From Candidatus Calditenuaceae archaeon (lineage in GTDB: Archaea; Thermoproteota; Nitrososphaeria_A; Caldarchaeales; Calditenuaceae): 64,000 nucleotides of DNA. Of this stretch, positions 32,995 to 40,080 are shown one piece after another. The notes beneath the pieces are model-generated. The model was not told the origin of the DNA. It did not search any database and worked only from the letters and a program-made list of their open reading frames with translations. Location of the stretch: assembly GCA_025058175.1 (NCBI GenBank), contig JANXED010000003.1:31184-95183 (forward strand). The letters are read 5' to 3'. The position numbers were made by a program, and so were the translations under genes. Each line of letters begins with the position of its first letter. The first letter of the stretch is position 1.

Positions 32995-33339
32995 GTGGCC
33001 AATAGGAGGGTGAGGGAGCTCTTGAAAGGAGTGAAGGAGGGGGAACTTGTGGTGGTGAAGTGGTGGGACGCCTGCACCTGGAGGGACGTTCCGAACACCG
33101 TGAAGAACCCGGAAGTCATAGACAGCCCGATCTACTCGATTGGCGCGTTCGGAGGGTTCGTGAGGGGCGAGAGGATCGAGTACTTGCGACTAGTGGTGGA
33201 GAGGAAGCCCGAGACCAGTGACATCACGTACATCCCTGTTCAACTCATCGAGAGCGTCGAGAGGGAGAGGTTCAGCGTCCCGAAGAAGGGCGTGAGGAAC
33301 TACCTCGACAACGTGAGGTACTACGGTGAGGGGCTTTGA
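32995..33339 (+). CDS. unknown 114-aa protein, first gene of the TerL operon
   Basis: Starts at GTG 32995. After a basic N-terminus (NRRVRELLKGVKEG) it is strand-rich: LVVVKWWDACTWRDV, SPIYSIGAFGGFVRGERIEYLRLVVERK, ITYIPVQLIESVERERF. A small beta-barrel is likely. The start of the next gene overlaps its stop (TTGA), so it is translationally coupled to the terminase genes. No family is recognised. Confidence 0.6.
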   Translation: MANRRVRELLKGVKEGELVVVKWWDACTWRDVPNTVKNPEVIDSPIYSIGAFGGFVRGERIEYLRLVVERKPETSDITYIPVQLIESVERERFSVPKKGVRNYLDNVRYYGEGL

Positions 33340-33650
33340 GGGGCTCCCTGATCCGGACGGTCACGAGGGTCGAAAGGAGGCTCGCGAGGCTCGCGAAGGC
33401 GATCGAGAGGAGGCCGCAGGAGAAGCAGGCGCCTTCTGACTGGAGGAGGATCGAGGACGAGGTCTGGGCGCTGGTCCAGGAGGCCTGCTCGCTCTCCCAG
33501 GCCGCGAAGTCGAAGGGCGACATCAGGGCCTCTCAAGCGTGTGTAGGTATCGCGCTGAGGGGGCTGGCGCTGTTGGGCAGACTGAAGAGGGAGAGGGAGC
33601 TGGAGGAGATACGGGCCCTGGTCGAGCGGATGGAGGGCGGGTCGGGTTGA
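33336..33650 (+). CDS. helical protein before TerL, possible small terminase subunit
   Basis: The 104-residue product is almost wholly helical and charged (IRTVTRVERRLARLAKAIERR, DEVWALVQEACSLSQAAKSKGD, then LLGRLKRERELEEIRALVERM). Its start TTG 33336 and stop overlap both neighbours by 4 bp. Small terminase subunits are short, helical, divergent proteins encoded right before TerL, so position and composition fit; no DNA-binding motif is obvious. Confidence 0.5.
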   Translation: MRGSLIRTVTRVERRLARLAKAIERRPQEKQAPSDWRRIEDEVWALVQEACSLSQAAKSKGDIRASQACVGIALRGLALLGRLKRERELEEIRALVERMEGGSG

Positions 33651-34960
33651 GCCCTGCGGTCCCGAGGGAGCTGAAGAGGAGGGTCGAGGCCCTTAGGAGG
33701 CTGAGGGATTCGGGTCTAGCCCGCGTCCCCGAGGACCCGGTCGAGTTCGCAGTAGAGTTCCTCTCGTGGAGGCCGTTCCCCTACCAAGTCGACCTCCTGA
33801 CTGATCCGAGTCCCAGAATCTGCGTCTGCGCCGCGAGGCAAGTGGGAAAGTCGACGACCGCGGCCGCGAAGGTCCTCCACCTCTGCCTCACGAGGTCCGG
33901 GTCGAGGGGCCTGGTGGTCGCGCCGACCCTGAGGCAGAGCGCGCTATTCCTCGAGAGGGTCGAGGAGCTCCTCAAGTCCTCAAGGGCAGGGCATTCATTG
34001 GTCGCGGGCCGCGACAGGACTTCGGTCAGGTTCGTCAACGGCAGCAGGGTCGTCGCGCTGCCCTCAGGGAGGTTCGGCCACACGATCAGGGGATTCACCG
34101 CGGACCTCGTGGTCGTCGACGAGGCTGCCTTCGTCCCGGAGGAGGTGATCACGCAGGCCCTGATGCCCCAGGTCGCGACGACCGGCGGGAGCTTCCTGAT
34201 GATCAGCACTCCCTGGGACAAGAACCACGTCTTCTACAGGTGTTTCACCAGCGGCGACTGGAGCGTGAAGAGGTGGCCCGTGAGCGTCTGTCCGCTTGTC
34301 CCGAGTGGGTTCGTGGAGGAGCAGAGGGGGTTGATCGGCGATGAGGCGTTCAGGAGGGAGTACCTCGCGGAGTTCGTCGAGGACGCTGCGTCTTTCTTCT
34401 CAGCGGACCTGATCAGGAAGTGCGTCGACGACTACGACCCTCAGCCGAGCGGCGACGCTGACCTGACAGCGGGCTTCGACTGGGGAGGAAGGTCCGACCC
34501 GAACGCGCTGGTCGTCGTCGAGCGGAGGGGCGACGCCCTTAGGGTCGTCCACGTCGAGTCCTGGATGAGCGACAGCTACACCTACTCGGCCTCGAGAGTG
34601 GCGAGGCTTCAGAGGGAGGTGGGTTTCAGGGTTGCGCTGGAGGAGATCGGCGCCGGCCTCCTGATAAGGGAGCAGCTGGAGTCCTACGGGGTCGAGGTGA
34701 TCGGAGTGGGTCCCGCGGAGGTCGAGAGGACGATGCTGCTGATCAGGGTCCTGATGGAGTCGGGGAGGCTGAGGATGTACCTCGACAGCAGGCTGATCGA
34801 CTCGCTGAGGGCCGTCAAGCACGAGAGGACGAAGGGAGGGAGGGTCAGGTTCCACCACGACCCCGGGACCCACGACGATCTCGCCAGGGCGTTGGCGCTG
34901 GCAGCGTGGGGCGCGACGGTCTCGGGCTCCGGGTCAACAGCTTCGCTCCTGGAGGCATGA
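33647..34960 (+). CDS. terminase large subunit (TerL)
   Basis: The 437-residue DNA-packaging motor has an ATPase half with Walker A AARQVGKST (62-70), Walker B LVVVDEAAF (154-162) and the coupling motif STPWDKN (187-193). The RNase H-like nuclease half has acidic residues in GFDWGGRSDP (Asp 278), in VALEEIGAG near residue 333 and in HDDLARALA (Asp 410/411). All catalytic residues expected for an active terminase are present. Start TTG 33647 overlaps the preceding stop, and the stop overlaps the next ATG. Family members translocate viral DNA into procapsids, yet no capsid or portal gene is visible here. Confidence 0.92.
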   Translation: MSPAVPRELKRRVEALRRLRDSGLARVPEDPVEFAVEFLSWRPFPYQVDLLTDPSPRICVCAARQVGKSTTAAAKVLHLCLTRSGSRGLVVAPTLRQSALFLERVEELLKSSRAGHSLVAGRDRTSVRFVNGSRVVALPSGRFGHTIRGFTADLVVVDEAAFVPEEVITQALMPQVATTGGSFLMISTPWDKNHVFYRCFTSGDWSVKRWPVSVCPLVPSGFVEEQRGLIGDEAFRREYLAEFVEDAASFFSADLIRKCVDDYDPQPSGDADLTAGFDWGGRSDPNALVVVERRGDALRVVHVESWMSDSYTYSASRVARLQREVGFRVALEEIGAGLLIREQLESYGVEVIGVGPAEVERTMLLIRVLMESGRLRMYLDSRLIDSLRAVKHERTKGGRVRFHHDPGTHDDLARALALAAWGATVSGSGSTASLLEA

Positions 34961-36426
34961 GGTTCCGAGTAAGGGACCCGATAGAGCTGGAGCAGAGGCC
35001 GAGGAGGGCGTTCAGGCTCTCGAAGTCCTTCGAGGCTTCCGCTCCGAGGACGAGGCGGACGCTGGACGTCCACGACGCCTTCGGGATCGGGCTCGACGGT
35101 CGGCGCCGGGTGATCTACAGGGACCTGGTCATCGACGTGGACCCCGGGGACGTCGTCTTCGTGACCGGCGAGAGCGGCGGGGGCAAGTCCCTCATCCTGA
35201 AGGACCTTGCGATGAGGCTCAGGGACGTGAAGGGCTTCCGGCCGGTCGTAGACCTCAGGGAGATCGAGGCGAAGCCGGGCGAGCTCGTGATCGAGGGAGT
35301 CGGGAGGGACACGAAGGAGGCTATCGAGTTGCTCTCGTCGGTCGGGCTAGGCGAGGCCTTCGTCTTCCTGAGGAGGTATAAGGAGCTCAGCGACGGCCAG
35401 AAGTTCCGGTATCTGCTCGCGAAGGCCCTCGACAGGAGGCCGAGGACCCTTGTGGCGGACGAGTTCTGCTCGAACCTCGACCGGACGACCGCGAAGGTCA
35501 TCGCGTACCTGGTCCAAAAGAGGGCCCGTGCGAACGGGACGACGCTGGTGCTAGCGACGGCCCACGACGACCTGATCGAGGACCTGGGACCGGACGTGCT
35601 GGTGAGGAAGAGGATTGGGTCTGCGGCCGAGGTCCATTACGACCTCCCCCGACCGAAGACGTGCTCCCTGATGCGGAGCCTCGAGGTCTCCAGGGGGACG
35701 CTGTGGGACTACAAGGAGCTCGCGGAGTTCCACTACAGGGGCAAGAAGCCGCCGTTCATCGAGGCGATCTTTACCGCGAGGATCGGCGATGAGCTGGCGG
35801 GCGTGATCGTCTACACCTCGGTCTATCCTCACCTGAGGGCGCGGGAAGCGGCCTTCCCGTTCCTCAAGGAGCTCAAGAAGGAGCTCGGGAGGAAAAGGTA
35901 CGTCAAGTGGCTAAATGAGCACTTCACCAGGATCTCGAGGGTCGTGGTTCACCCGAAGTTCAGGGGGATAGGTCTCGGAGCGGAGCTGGTGAGGAGGACG
36001 ATGCCGCTGGTCGGGAAGGCCTACGTCGAGGCCCTGGCGGTGATGGCGAGGTATAACCCGTTCTTCGAGAGGGCTGGGATGAGGAGGATCGAGGTCGGTA
36101 AAGAGCCGAGGGAGGACGTGAAGGCCGCGCGTGAGCTCCTGAAGGACTTGGGGGCCGACGATTTCGTCATCAGAGACCGGAGGCTCTTCGTCGAGTGGTA
36201 TAGGTCCCTCAGGCCCAAGGAGAAGAGAAAGGTCTTAAAGGCCCTCAGGAGGGCGGTCGGAGGCTTCCCCATACGTAGGCCACTAGGCGTGTCGAAGCTC
36301 GGGGAGAGGCTGGCTAGGGCCATCTCGCCGCCGGAGTACCTGATCTGGAGGAACCTGGAGCTCGGCTCCGAGCTCCCGGAACCGGTCAGCCCTCGGCCTT
36401 CTTCTCCTCAGGGACAAGCTTCTTGA
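34957..36426 (+). CDS. ABC-type ATPase fused to GNAT acyltransferase (COG2401-like)
   Basis: The 489-residue protein has an ABC ATPase half: Walker A GESGGGKS (71-78), signature LSDGQ (144-148), Walker B TLVADEF (164-170), H-loop His 203. There is no permease. Residues about 240-400 are a GNAT domain with acyl-CoA motif VVVHPKFRGIGLG (329-341) and YNPFFERAGM (366-375). Residues 400-489 are a helical, basic tail. The architecture matches COG2401 proteins. The GNAT part is like those proposed to include Mom-type DNA-modifying acyltransferases, so modification of packaged or replicating DNA is a reasonable hypothesis. ATG 34957 overlaps the terL stop (ATGA). Confidence 0.82.
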   Translation: MRFRVRDPIELEQRPRRAFRLSKSFEASAPRTRRTLDVHDAFGIGLDGRRRVIYRDLVIDVDPGDVVFVTGESGGGKSLILKDLAMRLRDVKGFRPVVDLREIEAKPGELVIEGVGRDTKEAIELLSSVGLGEAFVFLRRYKELSDGQKFRYLLAKALDRRPRTLVADEFCSNLDRTTAKVIAYLVQKRARANGTTLVLATAHDDLIEDLGPDVLVRKRIGSAAEVHYDLPRPKTCSLMRSLEVSRGTLWDYKELAEFHYRGKKPPFIEAIFTARIGDELAGVIVYTSVYPHLRAREAAFPFLKELKKELGRKRYVKWLNEHFTRISRVVVHPKFRGIGLGAELVRRTMPLVGKAYVEALAVMARYNPFFERAGMRRIEVGKEPREDVKAARELLKDLGADDFVIRDRRLFVEWYRSLRPKEKRKVLKALRRAVGGFPIRRPLGVSKLGERLARAISPPEYLIWRNLELGSELPEPVSPRPSSPQGQAS

Positions 36427-36592
36427 CGTCGGTCCAGCATTCGCCGAGCGCGGCCCCTCCCATCTTCTCCCAGACCCACGCGATGAATACGTTCCTGAGG
36501 ACCTCCGCGTCGCTGCTCCCCATCTTGCCCTTGAGGTAAGAGAGGCAACGGTACTGCTCGTCGGTCAGGGTGACGAGGACGTGCTTTGGCAT
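36386..36592 (-). CDS. ribbon-helix-helix regulator, 68 aa
   Basis: The N-terminus PKHVLVTLTDEQYRCLSYLKGKMGSSDAEVLRNVFIAW gives the strand-helix-helix of Arc/MetJ proteins with a conserved SSDAEVLR helix. The C-terminal extension (TDVKKLVPEEKKAEG) is charged. It converges on and overlaps the ABC-GNAT gene by 41 bp. A TATA-like CAATATTAG about 15-20 bp upstream is embedded in three phased TAAT repeats, suggesting self-repression. Confidence 0.7.
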   Translation of the reverse strand: MPKHVLVTLTDEQYRCLSYLKGKMGSSDAEVLRNVFIAWVWEKMGGAALGECWTDVKKLVPEEKKAEG

Positions 36593-36604
36593 CCCCGAAC
36601 CACC

Positions 36605-36630
36605 TAATATTGCGCTAATAGTGTCGTAAT
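36605..36630. promoter_or_regulatory. three TAAT direct repeats at 11-bp spacing, probable RHH operator
   Basis: TAAT occurs at 36605, 36616 and 36627, exactly 11 bp apart, that is, about one helical turn. The array overlaps the TATA-like element of the RHH gene starting at 36592. Tandem, phased short repeats are the usual binding mode of cooperative ribbon-helix-helix repressors. Confidence 0.55.
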
Positions 36631-36836
36631 TAGTCTTTGTCGCCCGAGCCCCGACCCGAGTGACCGGAAGCGTGCTTAGCCAGCGACTCGAGCCGCTCCC
36701 TCAGCCTCCTCAGCTCGCTGACCCTGGGGTCGGTGCCCCTGAGGTCCTCAAGGCCCTTCAGGACCGCGTCGCGTACCTCCGCCGAGGGGCTGATCGTCCT
36801 CCGCCGCCAGAGCGCCGCGATGAGCCTCCTGAGCAT
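36630..36836 (-). CDS. unknown 68-aa basic helical protein at the island border
   Basis: The product is short, helical and charged (RRLIAALWRRRT, AEVRDAVLKGLEDLRG, SELRRLRERLESLAKHAS) with a polar tail. The stop overlaps the last TAAT repeat of the RHH operator, and the RHH gene follows 37 bp downstream. It may be an antitoxin-sized or regulatory protein; no family is recognised. It is taken as the right edge of the island. Confidence 0.4.
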   Translation of the reverse strand: MLRRLIAALWRRRTISPSAEVRDAVLKGLEDLRGTDPRVSELRRLRERLESLAKHASGHSGRGSGDKD

Positions 36837-36943
36837 CGCGTGACGGAAGCGGGGTCACGTATTATCGGTTCGGGGACCGAGGGGGCCGGGCCGTCCGGTG
36901 GGAATACGCTTAATTCGGCCGGTCAGCCTATGGAGTCGGAGCC

Positions 36944-37819
36944 TTGTGCAGGATGGTGGCGCTGAGGTTCCTCGAGGGAGCGAGGGCCCTTGCCGGCGAG
37001 CTGATCGACTCGGCCGTCGAGGCGTCGGCCAACGACCCGTACCTCGAACGTCTGGTCGGCGACGGCAGGCATTGCCACGGCTACGGATTCGCGCTGGCGA
37101 GGAGGGTGAAGGGCTCGTGGGAGGTGATGAGGGCGCGGTTCGACGCGTCACCGCGGCTGGCCGGCGAGGAAGCCTGTCATGCCAACCTGAGGGCCCTCGA
37201 GGAGGCTGCGGGGGAGCTGAAGGCGCTCCTCAAGAGGGGGGACGAGTTCGCATTGATCCTCCACAGCAGGCGGACCGGGTCCGAGCCGCGGGGCGTCAAT
37301 GCCGGCCACCCGTTCTCAGGCGAAGTGGTCCTCCTTGGGCAGAATGGTCCCGAGCTCTACGAGGCCCTCTTCTCCCACAACGGCGGCGTGAGGAAGGCCG
37401 AGCTCGCGATGCTGATCGGGCTCGGTGACCCGGGCGTCTACACCGACTCCCACGTACTCCTGAAGTTCGTCCTGAGCAGGCTCGAGGGCAGGCCGGTCGG
37501 GGAGCTGCTCGAAGGATTGAGGGGCGCGGTCACGGACGCGGCGCCCTACGCCCTCGGGTCGCTGAACGCGCTGGCGATGTTCGTCGGCCAGTCTTCGGGC
37601 CCGTTCCTCTTCGCGGTCGGGTACGTAACGGTCAAGGAGGAGGGCAAGAGGGCCTACTTCGAGCCGGTCCTCGTGAAGGCCGAGGGCCTCTCGGGGTTCG
37701 TCTCGAGCACCGCGAGGGACGTCGCGGCCCGGAGGGGAGTCAGGGCCGAGTTCTCGTCGAGGACCGATGGCTTCGTCGCGGAGTTAGGTCCTGGAGTGGT
37801 TAGGACCGTCGAGGTCTGA
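36944..37819 (+). CDS. class II glutamine amidotransferase (YafJ-like)
   Basis: The 291-residue protein starts TTG-TGC, placing Cys at residue 2 as the N-terminal nucleophile (MCRMVALRFL). Conserved Ntn-hydrolase elements follow: HGYGFALAR, LHSRRTGSEPRGVNAGHPF, FSHNGGVRK and the YTDSHVLLKFVL segment. There is no fused synthetase domain, so glutamine or another gamma-glutamyl amide is probably hydrolysed, as in COG0121 proteins. A TATA-like CTTAATTC lies about 30 bp upstream, and the next gene starts 5 bp after the stop. Confidence 0.88.
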   Translation: MCRMVALRFLEGARALAGELIDSAVEASANDPYLERLVGDGRHCHGYGFALARRVKGSWEVMRARFDASPRLAGEEACHANLRALEEAAGELKALLKRGDEFALILHSRRTGSEPRGVNAGHPFSGEVVLLGQNGPELYEALFSHNGGVRKAELAMLIGLGDPGVYTDSHVLLKFVLSRLEGRPVGELLEGLRGAVTDAAPYALGSLNALAMFVGQSSGPFLFAVGYVTVKEEGKRAYFEPVLVKAEGLSGFVSSTARDVAARRGVRAEFSSRTDGFVAELGPGVVRTVEV

Positions 37820-37824
37820 GGAGG

Positions 37825-38805
37825 ATGGAGATCGCGAGGAGGGGGAACGGCGCAGTCCTCACGCTCGACGACGGCAGGACCGTCGCGCTCGACTCGGATG
37901 AGCCGATGGCCTTCGCGTGCGTCTCCCACGCCCACATGGACCACCTCTCCGGCCGTGGATCCCGGTCCGCGGTCATGACCGAGGAGACGAGGCTGATCTT
38001 CGGCGCTAGGGGCGTCAAGGTAAGGAACCACGTCAGGCTGGACTTCGGCCGTTCGGCGGACCTAGGGGGCGTAAGGGTCTCGGTCCAGCCCTCGGGGCAC
38101 ATGCTGGGCTCCGCGGTCTTCGAGCTCGACCTGGACGGAAGGAAGCTCCTCTACACCGGAGACCTCAACACGCAGGCCTCGATACTCCACGACCCCGCCT
38201 GGTCGACGGAGGCGGACGTCCTGGTCATCGAGTCGACCTACGGCTCCCCGGTCTATAGGTTCGAGGAGAGGGAGCTCGTCTACGCGAAGGTCGTCCGGTG
38301 GATCAAGGAGACCTTGAGGGACGGCAGGGTTCCGGCCTTCAGCGTCTACGCGGCTGGGAAGGCTCAGGAGGTGATCGCGCTCGTGAACCAGTCCATGAGG
38401 GTGCCCGTCCTCGTCAGCAGGGACGTCGGGTCGGTCGCTTCGGTCTACAAGAGGGCCTACCCTTGGATGGAGTTCGTCGTCGAGGGCACCGAGGAGGCCT
38501 CCGAGGTCCTAAGGGACGGAGAGCTCGTCTACGTCTCGGAGCGCGTCAAGAGCTTAGGAGGCCTTAGGGCCTCTTGGTCGGTCGCCACAGGCTGGGCACT
38601 TACTAGGTCCTTCGCGGGCTTCGACGCCTCCTTCGCCCTCAGCAGCCACGCCGACTTCGCGGGCCTCGTCGAGTACGTCGAGTCGGTCTCGCCGAGGGTA
38701 GTGGTCACGATGTACGGGAGCTCCTCGGTCTTCGCCTCGCACCTCAGGAGGCTGGGTTACAGGGCCATCTCCCTCGACGAGAGGCAGAACGTCAGGCTGC
38801 TCTGA
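37825..38805 (+). CDS. metallo-beta-lactamase-fold exonuclease-like protein
   Basis: The 326-residue protein has the MBL metal motif SHAHMDHLSG near residue 34, PSGHMLGSAVFEL, LLYTGDLNTQ, VIESTYGSP and a late SSHADFAGLV. These are the motifs of the RNA-processing beta-CASP/RNase J neighbourhood (COG1236-like), though at 326 residues it is shorter than full beta-CASP nucleases. A role in RNA or DNA 3'/5' processing is likely. It follows the amidotransferase gene by 5 bp, so the two form an operon. Confidence 0.82.
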   Translation: MEIARRGNGAVLTLDDGRTVALDSDEPMAFACVSHAHMDHLSGRGSRSAVMTEETRLIFGARGVKVRNHVRLDFGRSADLGGVRVSVQPSGHMLGSAVFELDLDGRKLLYTGDLNTQASILHDPAWSTEADVLVIESTYGSPVYRFEERELVYAKVVRWIKETLRDGRVPAFSVYAAGKAQEVIALVNQSMRVPVLVSRDVGSVASVYKRAYPWMEFVVEGTEEASEVLRDGELVYVSERVKSLGGLRASWSVATGWALTRSFAGFDASFALSSHADFAGLVEYVESVSPRVVVTMYGSSSVFASHLRRLGYRAISLDERQNVRLL

Positions 38806-38870
38806 GTTCGCGTGATCCTGAGGGCGCTGTCGCGCTAGGGGACCTCGACCGAGCGCAGAGAGACTTGAGC

Positions 38871-39932
38871 TCATGCCGGCCTCAACGGCGGTGCGTATAG
38901 GCCCTCCCTCTCGTCGAACCCGAAGACCAAGTTCATGCACTGGACCGCCTGACCAGCGGCGCCCTTCATCAGGTTGTCGATCGCTGCGAAGAGCGCGGCC
39001 CTCCCGATCCTCTGCTCGACGGCCATTCCGACGTCCGCGAAGTTCGAGCCGATCACGTACTTCGGGTCCGGGTACCTACCTCCCCTCACTATCCTGACGA
39101 AGGGCTCATGGCCGTACCTCCTCGCGAAGGCCCTCCAGACCGCGAGCTCGTCCGTTGACCTGTCGACCAGCCAGACGTGCGACGTTGCGAGGGCTCCCCT
39201 TACGGCTCCTACCGCGTGGGGGACCAGCGCGACCCTCACCGTCTTCCCCGAGAGCGCCGAGAGCTCCTGCTCGACCTCCGCGACGTGCCTGTGACCTGTG
39301 GCCTCGTAGGGCCTCATGACGTTCGCCCTCTCAGGGTGGTGCGTCCCGAGCGTCGGCCTCATCCCGGCCTCGCTGCTCCCCACCTTGACGTCGACGACGA
39401 CGTGGTCTAAGTCGATCAGTTTCTGCTCGACCGCGGGGATCAGGGAGAGGAGCGCAGCCGTTGCGTTGCAGCCAGGGCACGCGACCAGCCTAGCGCCCCT
39501 CAGCTCCTCCCTGTGGAGCTCCGGCAGGCCGTAGACCGCCCTCTCGAGGAGGTCCGGTGAGGGGTGCGCGAACTCGTACCACCTCTCGTACTGGCTCGGG
39601 TCCTTCAGCCTGAAGTCGGGGCTCAGGTCGATCACCCTCACTCCGACCTCGAGGAGCTCGGGCGCGAAGTCCTTCGCGACGCCGCTCGGCGTGCTGGTGA
39701 AGACGAGGTCGCACCTCTCGGAGAGCTGGTCGATCGAGAGCTGGGAGAACTTCAGGTTACCGAGGAACCCCTTGAGGTGAAAGTGGACGTTCGTGATCGG
39801 CTGGCCCGCGTACTCCCTCGAGGTCGCGACGGTCACCTCGACCTTCGGATGGGTCGCGAGCAACCTCAGGAGCTCTCCGCCCGTGTACCCGGAGGCACCG
39901 ACTATTCCGACCCTGACACGTCCGCTCGCCAA
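38871..39932 (-). CDS. argC: N-acetyl-gamma-glutamyl-phosphate / LysW-aminoadipyl phosphate reductase
   Basis: The 353-residue enzyme reduces an acyl phosphate to the semialdehyde in arginine (ArgC) or LysW-dependent lysine/arginine synthesis (LysY). Conserved parts are VGIVGASGYTGGELLRLL, DLSPDFRL, the catalytic Cys in VACPGCNATAALLSL, DVKVGSSEAG and PHAVGAVRGALATSH. TTG 39932 is preferred from a minus-strand TATA-like GGTTTTTATC about 27 bp upstream. argF lies 8 kb away, but no other lys/arg genes are adjacent, so ArgC and LysY cannot be separated here. Confidence 0.9.
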   Translation of the reverse strand: MASGRVRVGIVGASGYTGGELLRLLATHPKVEVTVATSREYAGQPITNVHFHLKGFLGNLKFSQLSIDQLSERCDLVFTSTPSGVAKDFAPELLEVGVRVIDLSPDFRLKDPSQYERWYEFAHPSPDLLERAVYGLPELHREELRGARLVACPGCNATAALLSLIPAVEQKLIDLDHVVVDVKVGSSEAGMRPTLGTHHPERANVMRPYEATGHRHVAEVEQELSALSGKTVRVALVPHAVGAVRGALATSHVWLVDRSTDELAVWRAFARRYGHEPFVRIVRGGRYPDPKYVIGSNFADVGMAVEQRIGRAALFAAIDNLMKGAAGQAVQCMNLVFGFDEREGLYAPPLRPA

Positions 39933-40080
39933 CCCCCGCACCGCACGACCGGTCCAGATAAAAACCGGAGCCGCAGAAGGGGTCGTACCAGGGGGAAGGT
40001 CCGGGATCTTACCAACGGATCTTCGCGGTACTACCGTGCCCGATACGCATTAAGGCAGGGACCGGCGACGGGCCTGGGCT

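Noticed and set aside
33539..33646. Upstream extension of terL
   Set aside because: The extra residues overlap the preceding gene out of frame and are Gly/Arg-rich; TTG 33647 overlaps the preceding stop as in the other island genes.
30661..36943. Attachment-site direct repeats or tRNA target flanking the island
   Set aside because: No tRNA at either border and no matching direct repeat of useful length noticed; integration mechanism unknown.
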